DNA from: an uncultured Collinsella sp.
GTDB taxonomy: Bacteria > Actinomycetota > Coriobacteriia > Coriobacteriales > Coriobacteriaceae
DNA: 9,780 nucleotides
Assembly: GCA_902495265.1 (NCBI GenBank)
Contig: CABUWR010000031.1
Span: 1-9,780 of the forward strand
Reading direction: 5' to 3'
Part shown: piece after piece, positions 5,393 through 9,780 of the stretch
How positions within the stretch are numbered: the first letter of the stretch is position 1
Layout: each line of letters begins with the position of its first letter
Notes under the pieces: generated by a model
Seen by the model: only the letters and a program-made list of their open reading frames with translations
Database searches by the model: none
Told to the model about the DNA's origin: nothing
Program-made: the position numbers and the translations under genes

Positions 5393-8110
5393 ATGGATAC
5401 TGTCAGCAATTACACCGAAACGCTCGAAAAGACCGTCCGCGACCTTCTCAAGCGTCAGGATGATCTGATTAGGACCGCCTTTACCGACCAGCTTACCGGG
5501 CTTGGCAACCGCGGCGGCTTTACCCGTTCCCTCGAGGAGCTCTGGGAGCAGGACACCCCCGTTACCATGGCGTACATCGATATCGACAATCTCAAGCACT
5601 GCAACGACGTCTTTGGCCATGACGAGGGCAACCGCTATATTTTGCAGGTAAGCCTCTATCTCAAGCTGTATATGAAAGTGGACGAAGCGGCGTTTCGCAT
5701 AGGCGGCGACGAGTTTGCCATCCTATCTACAATTGCGACCGAGGACGATCTCGCCAAACGTCTGGAACACTGCCGAACGACCCTGCTCAAAAACAACGAT
5801 TCCGAGATGCCCCACTCGTTTAGCTACGGAGTGTCGCACGCCGACCCCGCCCTGGGCGAAGCCCCCAATCGCATGACGCTCGATGCCGACCATCGCATGT
5901 ACGACTACAAGCTACGTCATGCCATGCACCTTGATCGACGCAATATCACGCAAGTCCACGCCGACGACTTCGAAATAAGCGATCGTATTTTCGACGCCTT
6001 TTCGATGATCAACGAGGGCCGTTATTTCTTTATCGAGAACTTGGACAAACATCGCACCCTTTGGTCACAAGGCGCCTTGCGCGATCTTGGCCTTCCCTCG
6101 GAGCACATAGACAACTGTCGCGATTACTGGAAAACGCGCGTGCATCCCGATGACCTTGAGGCCTACATCAACGACATCGACCAGGTCTATAACGGCACCA
6201 AGCACCGTCGCGTCATGCAGTATCGTGTGCGCAATGCCGTCGGCGACTACGTCCTTTGCCGTGCTCGCGGGTTTCGCATCGACGGCGACGAAAATGTCCC
6301 CTCGTTCTATGTCGGCGAGCTCGTCAACCACTCACTTGCCGAAACCGTCGACGCCGTGACAGGCCTCGGCACCCAGCGCATGTTGGTCAATGCCATCGAT
6401 ACCTGCCGCCTCGACCGTTGCGAGACAGGGCTTATAGCGGTGCGCGTTCGTGGCACGACAAAGCTCAACGAGCTCTACGGGACCGAGGCTGTCGACAACA
6501 TGCTTGCCGAATACGCAGGCCGCATGCTGTCGATCACCCGCGGTAGGAGTCGCGTCTTCCGTTCACGAAGTGCCCAGTTCGTCGTGCTCAGCAACGACCT
6601 AGACCACGAGGCATTCGAGCAACTGACTCGCCACCTTAAAGAGGCCGTTTTCGCTCCTATGCAAATCGCGGGCGACACCATTACTCCCGTCTGTCTTGTC
6701 GTTCCGGCCTTTTACGAGCACTTAACTCATCAAGCGACTGCCATTTTAGGCGAACTCGAGCGTCGCCTTCGCACGGCCGGCGGGCTTGTTCCCAACGACA
6801 GCCTCCCCATACCCGAGGCGGAGCGCAAAAGCGCCATCGCCGAACGTATCGACTTGCTCACGGGCCTCTATCGACCCAGCGAGTTTATGCGGCGCGCCAA
6901 CGCATTTCTCGAGGCAAGGCGCGACGGCGCCTGGTGCATCGCCACGGTCGACATGGGCCACATGCGCCTATTTAACGAATGGTATGGACAGACCGAAGGC
7001 GACCGTATGCTTGCCGATGTGGGCACGGTGCTCAAAGATATCGAGAACGCCGACATGGGTGTCGCGGGATACTGGGGACAAGACGACTTTTGTCTGCTCA
7101 TACCCTTTGAGCACGATTTCGTTCACCGAGTCTATGCGCGCGTGCGCGAGGCTGTAGCCAAGCACAACGACGGCGTAGGTTTTTGGCCGTCCATGGGCAT
7201 TTACCCCATCGACTCCCATGAGGAGATCACCATCGATGCGCAGGCCAAGGCCATGTTTACCAATCGACGCGCCAAAAACGACTTTAAGGAGCGCATTGCC
7301 ATTTTCTGCCCCGCGGAGTACGAGCGCGAAGTCGCGTTCCACCGCACGCTGACCGAATTCCAGTACGCGCTCTCAGATGGCCGTATTACCTACCACTTGC
7401 AGCCCCAGGTCGATATGGAAACCGGTGAGATTATTGGCGCCGAAGCACTCACCCGCTGGATTGACAAGGACGGCTCTCTCATTTCGCCCGCAACGTTTAT
7501 CCCCGCACTCGAGGAAAGCGGCTTTGTGGTGACGCTCGACAAGTACATTTGGCAGGGTGTCGCCTCGTGGCTGCGTGAGCGCATCGATCGAGGACTTCGT
7601 GTGGTTCCGGTTTCGCTTAATGTGTCGCGCGTGGATATCCTTGCCTGCGACGTTGCCGAACATATGGGGGCGCTTGCCGCCCAATACAACCTACCGCCCG
7701 AGCTCATGCGCATCGAGATCACTGAGACGGCTTATACGGGGGAATCCGAGGCCGTGGACAAACTGACGGCCGACCTGCACACCCGCGGCTTCTCGACCTA
7801 TATGGACGATTTTGGCACCGGTCAGTCCACGCTCGCGATGCTCAAGAACGTCAACGTCGACGTCATCAAGCTCGACCGCGCCTTTGTACCCACCGACCGC
7901 GATCAAGGCCGCAGCACGCAAATCATTTCATCGATGCTCGAAATGGCGCAGTCGCTCCATCTGCCCGTCGAGGTCGAAGGCGTCGAGACAAATGAGCAGG
8001 CGAACATGCTACGACAAATGGGTGCCCGCTACGCTCAGGGCTTCCTCTACTACCGCCCCATGCCGGCGAAGGATTTTGAGGCATTGCTCGATGCTGGCAA
8101 TAACAAATGA
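5393..8110 (+). CDS. Multidomain c-di-GMP enzyme: GGDEF-PAS-GGDEF*-GGDEF*-EAL
   Basis: A 905-residue soluble protein with no signal peptide or membrane helix. Order: short coiled coil (about 5-28); GGDEF domain (30-185) with YIDIDNLKHCND at 61-72 and intact GGDEF at 104-108; PAS_3-type sensor (about 200-315; VHPDD at 250-254); degenerate GGDEF (318-463) with RSAQF at the signature; second degenerate GGDEF (484-635) with GQDDF at 562-566; EAL domain (650-900). The EAL catalytic set is complete: E684 (EAL), N743, E775, D805, D806, K826, E862 and Q882. It can therefore probably hydrolyse c-di-GMP, and the first domain may make it. The RxxD inhibitory site is missing (KVDE at 95-98), and GHDEGN has N80 instead of Asp. 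ATG 5393 is the only standard start in the open frame (from 5273). Its SD is weak (AGAAAG, 11 nt away), so translation may be low. Confidence 0.93.
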   Translation: MDTVSNYTETLEKTVRDLLKRQDDLIRTAFTDQLTGLGNRGGFTRSLEELWEQDTPVTMAYIDIDNLKHCNDVFGHDEGNRYILQVSLYLKLYMKVDEAAFRIGGDEFAILSTIATEDDLAKRLEHCRTTLLKNNDSEMPHSFSYGVSHADPALGEAPNRMTLDADHRMYDYKLRHAMHLDRRNITQVHADDFEISDRIFDAFSMINEGRYFFIENLDKHRTLWSQGALRDLGLPSEHIDNCRDYWKTRVHPDDLEAYINDIDQVYNGTKHRRVMQYRVRNAVGDYVLCRARGFRIDGDENVPSFYVGELVNHSLAETVDAVTGLGTQRMLVNAIDTCRLDRCETGLIAVRVRGTTKLNELYGTEAVDNMLAEYAGRMLSITRGRSRVFRSRSAQFVVLSNDLDHEAFEQLTRHLKEAVFAPMQIAGDTITPVCLVVPAFYEHLTHQATAILGELERRLRTAGGLVPNDSLPIPEAERKSAIAERIDLLTGLYRPSEFMRRANAFLEARRDGAWCIATVDMGHMRLFNEWYGQTEGDRMLADVGTVLKDIENADMGVAGYWGQDDFCLLIPFEHDFVHRVYARVREAVAKHNDGVGFWPSMGIYPIDSHEEITIDAQAKAMFTNRRAKNDFKERIAIFCPAEYEREVAFHRTLTEFQYALSDGRITYHLQPQVDMETGEIIGAEALTRWIDKDGSLISPATFIPALEESGFVVTLDKYIWQGVASWLRERIDRGLRVVPVSLNVSRVDILACDVAEHMGALAAQYNLPPELMRIEITETAYTGESEAVDKLTADLHTRGFSTYMDDFGTGQSTLAMLKNVNVDVIKLDRAFVPTDRDQGRSTQIISSMLEMAQSLHLPVEVEGVETNEQANMLRQMGARYAQGFLYYRPMPAKDFEALLDAGNNK

Positions 8111-8168
8111 TACGCTCACGCGCAAAACGCCACCGCCGAAGGGGGAATTTGCCTCCATTAGCTAACTT

Positions 8169-8199
8169 ATATCCCCAATTCAAACCGAATTGGGGATAT
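8169..8199. repeat. Perfect 13-bp inverted repeat with 5-nt loop
   Basis: ATATCCCCAATTC (8169-8181), loop AAACC, and GAATTGGGGATAT (8187-8199) form a perfect stem that could extend by a T-G and a T-A pair. It is AT-rich at its base and lacks a T-run on either strand. The right arm overlaps TATGAT (8197-8202), a near-consensus -10. It could be an operator covering the second gene's promoter, an RNA processing or stability hairpin, or a REP-like element. Confidence 0.7.
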
Positions 8200-8221
8200 G
8201 ATACAAACCACTGTTCCGCCC

Positions 8222-8234
8222 AAGGAGGTTATCC
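8222..8234 (+). promoter_or_regulatory. Extended Shine-Dalgarno sequence of the second GGDEF gene
   Basis: AAGGAGGTTATCC matches the full anti-SD complement AAGGAGGTGATCC of the universal 16S rRNA 3' end at 12 of 13 positions. The core AAGGAGG ends 9 nt before the ATG at 8238, an efficient spacing. It fixes the start and predicts much stronger initiation than for the 905-residue neighbour. Confidence 0.85.
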
Positions 8235-8237
8235 ATC

Positions 8238-9767
8238 ATGAACGAGTCATATCGCCTGGGCGAGCAATCGATTATTGCCTATCTTCAGCGACTTGCGAAC
8301 GGCATCTCGACCGCCGAACTCGATGTTGCCGCGCTGCCTGCTGAGCTACGCGCCGTTGGCGAGCAACTGCAAAAGACGCATGCCATCCTGCAACAAGAGC
8401 GCCAGCTGCTTGAGCGCAACGCCTATATCGATCCGCTCACCAACTTGGGCAACCGCAACGGATTCGACCGTCACGTCGAGCAACTCTGGCGCAAAGGCGA
8501 CCCCTTCACCTGCGCCTATATTGACATCGACCATCTCAAGCATTGCAATGATAGGTTTGGCCACGCCGAAGGCAATCGCTATATTCTGAGCATCTGCCGC
8601 ACGCTCTCCGAAACCATGGAACACGATGAGATGCTGTTCCGTATTGGTGGAGACGAGTTTGTGCTTATCTCGCTCTCCGCAAACGAGACTGAACTCGAGC
8701 AGCGCTTGGAGCAGGTACGTGCCGGGCTGATCGAGGTGAGCTCAGGTGGCAAGGCGCCCATGATCGCCAGCTTTAGCTTTGGCTGCTCGCGCGTCGATCC
8801 ACTTGCTGGCGACACACGTCGCCAGATGACGATGGATGCCGATCGCAAGATGTATCGCTATAAGCTTATGCATCGTGTGCAGCAGCCGAAAGACAATGAC
8901 GCGCCGCAACGCCCGATCGTCGATCAGCTTCCCTGCAACGACCGGGTGTTCCAAGCGATCTCCATGAGCTCCGAGACGCGCTATCCGTTCATCCTTAACC
9001 TCGATACGGGCGAATCGCAATGGTCGGTTAACGCCGTGCGCGATTTTGACCTGCCCTCTCAGCACCCTTATAACTCGGTCGACATGTGGCTCGCCCGCGT
9101 TCATCCCGAGGACCGCGACAACGTACGTGCTGAGCTCGACATGGTGATAAACGGCACGTGGCACTTCCACTACATGCAGTATCGCGTAATGGATGCCACC
9201 GGAGCGTACGCGCTTTGCGACTGCACGGGCTACCGCTTGGACGGCACCGATGCCGAGCCCAGCATGTATGTAGGCATTATCATCAACCGAAGCCTAGCGG
9301 ATACGACCGACTCGGTAACGGGCCTGGGCGATATTCACGCCCTGGTCAACGCCATTGGCGAAATGCGACGCGTGGCGCGCGAGGCAGGCTTTATTGCCAT
9401 TAAGGTCGACGATATCGCCGAGGTCAATGCCCGCTTTGGATTCGATGCAGGCGACCGCGTGCTCGCCGAAAGCGCCGCCTGCCTCATGGATTGTTCGCGC
9501 GGCAAGGGTCGCCTGTTCCGCTCGACGGGACCAACGTTCGTGGCACTCTTCGATGAGCTCGGCCCCGAGGCAATCGACGAGATCGCAAGCGACATCGAAC
9601 GGTTCCTGGGTTCGCCCGTGCTCATCGGCCCGCTTGAATATCAGCCGCCCATTCGTGTGGCCACGCTTCATCTGGACAGCGTCGACCGTCAGCCCGTTTC
9701 CATTTTGAACGAGCTCAAAGCATTGCTTAAAGAGGCACCGCAAGTACCGGGCACCAAGCTGGACTAG
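8238..9767 (+). CDS. GGDEF-PAS-GGDEF* protein, probable diguanylate cyclase
   Basis: A 509-residue soluble paralogue of the gene before it. Residues 1-62 are helical and partly coiled-coil (LQKTHAILQQERQLLER near 44-60). The first GGDEF domain (about 62-215) has YIDIDHLKHCND at 94-105 and intact GGDEF at 137-141. A PAS_3-like domain follows (about 235-350; VHPED at 288-292). The last part (358-500) is a degenerate GGDEF with TGPTF at 430-434. It then stops, without the second degenerate GGDEF and EAL found next door. The RxxD site is absent (EHDE at 128-131), and GHAEGN has N113 in place of the usual Asp. Expected role: c-di-GMP synthesis tuned by the PAS domain and by GTP or dimer contacts of the degenerate domain. 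A strong SD supports the start. The stop lies 13 nt from the window end. Nucleotide product is not proven. Confidence 0.92.
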   Translation: MNESYRLGEQSIIAYLQRLANGISTAELDVAALPAELRAVGEQLQKTHAILQQERQLLERNAYIDPLTNLGNRNGFDRHVEQLWRKGDPFTCAYIDIDHLKHCNDRFGHAEGNRYILSICRTLSETMEHDEMLFRIGGDEFVLISLSANETELEQRLEQVRAGLIEVSSGGKAPMIASFSFGCSRVDPLAGDTRRQMTMDADRKMYRYKLMHRVQQPKDNDAPQRPIVDQLPCNDRVFQAISMSSETRYPFILNLDTGESQWSVNAVRDFDLPSQHPYNSVDMWLARVHPEDRDNVRAELDMVINGTWHFHYMQYRVMDATGAYALCDCTGYRLDGTDAEPSMYVGIIINRSLADTTDSVTGLGDIHALVNAIGEMRRVAREAGFIAIKVDDIAEVNARFGFDAGDRVLAESAACLMDCSRGKGRLFRSTGPTFVALFDELGPEAIDEIASDIERFLGSPVLIGPLEYQPPIRVATLHLDSVDRQPVSILNELKALLKEAPQVPGTKLD

Positions 9768-9780
9768 CGCCGTGGGGCGC
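9767..9780 (+). terminator. Possible start of a terminator hairpin, cut by the window end
   Basis: GCGCC (9767-9771), loop GTGG, and GGCGC (9776-9780) make a 5-bp GC stem that begins in the stop codon of the last gene. What follows is outside the window, so a T-run cannot be checked. Confidence 0.25.

Larger units (their letters stand above)
8111..8237 (+). other. Gap between the two tandem GGDEF genes
   Basis: These 127 nt hold a GC-rich first half without recognisable signals, the 13-bp hairpin at 8169-8199, TATGAT at 8197-8202 and the extended SD at 8222-8234. There is no T-run after the hairpin, so whether the two genes share a transcript is undecided. A separate promoter for the second gene is possible, but no -35 is convincing. 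Confidence 0.5.

Noticed and set aside
5226..5468. Plus-strand 80-codon frame with a TTG start overlapping the start of the GGDEF/EAL gene
   Set aside because: No SD, no recognisable motif, and it overlaps the conserved GGDEF coding sequence in another frame.

Overview
The window looks like chromosomal DNA from a high-GC Gram-positive gut bacterium of the Coriobacteriia, most like Collinsella. This rests on the GC-rich codon use, the style of the proteins and the gene content. It is recognition from memory, not a database match. Genes are closely packed, Shine-Dalgarno (SD) sites are mostly strong, and I see no tRNA, rRNA, insertion sequence, phage gene or CRISPR array.

Layout, left to right. 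(1) 1-155 is intergenic: two dyads and an SD-like sequence at the extreme left suggest a minus-strand gene starting just outside the window. (2) 156-1971, minus strand: a Cof-type HAD phosphatase followed 10 nt later by a LysR-type regulator, apparently one transcript. (3) 1972-2226: a divergent intergenic region with a 46-nt near-palindrome, a TPP riboswitch and a Rho-independent terminator. (4) 2227-4103, plus strand: thiM, a thiamine-binding-family protein and thiE, spaced 3 nt apart or overlapping by 4 nt, forming a riboswitch-controlled thiamine salvage operon. (5) 4104-4204: a convergent gap holding a 46-nt hairpin with a perfect 14-bp outer stem. (6) 4205-5074, minus strand: a patatin-like lipid acyl hydrolase. 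(7) 5393-9767, plus strand: two tandem cyclic-di-GMP signalling proteins, separated by a hairpin.

The thiamine cluster makes sense as a unit. When TPP is low the leader should read through into thiM (thiazole alcohol kinase) and thiE (coupling of the thiazole and pyrimidine phosphates). The small thiamine-binding protein sits between them. No thiC, thiG or thiD is visible, so this is salvage or partial synthesis, with the pyrimidine diphosphate supplied from elsewhere.

The least ordinary part is the right half. The 905-residue protein reads GGDEF - PAS - degenerate GGDEF - degenerate GGDEF - EAL. The 509-residue neighbour has the same first three modules and stops. Both canonical GGDEF domains lack the RxxD inhibitory site, and both carry Asn where the GH..GD motif normally has Asp, a position linked to guanine recognition. 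The EAL domain keeps all its usual catalytic residues. The pair may be a duplicated synthase and synthase/hydrolase set with shared sensory input, possibly with altered nucleotide selectivity. That last point is inference.
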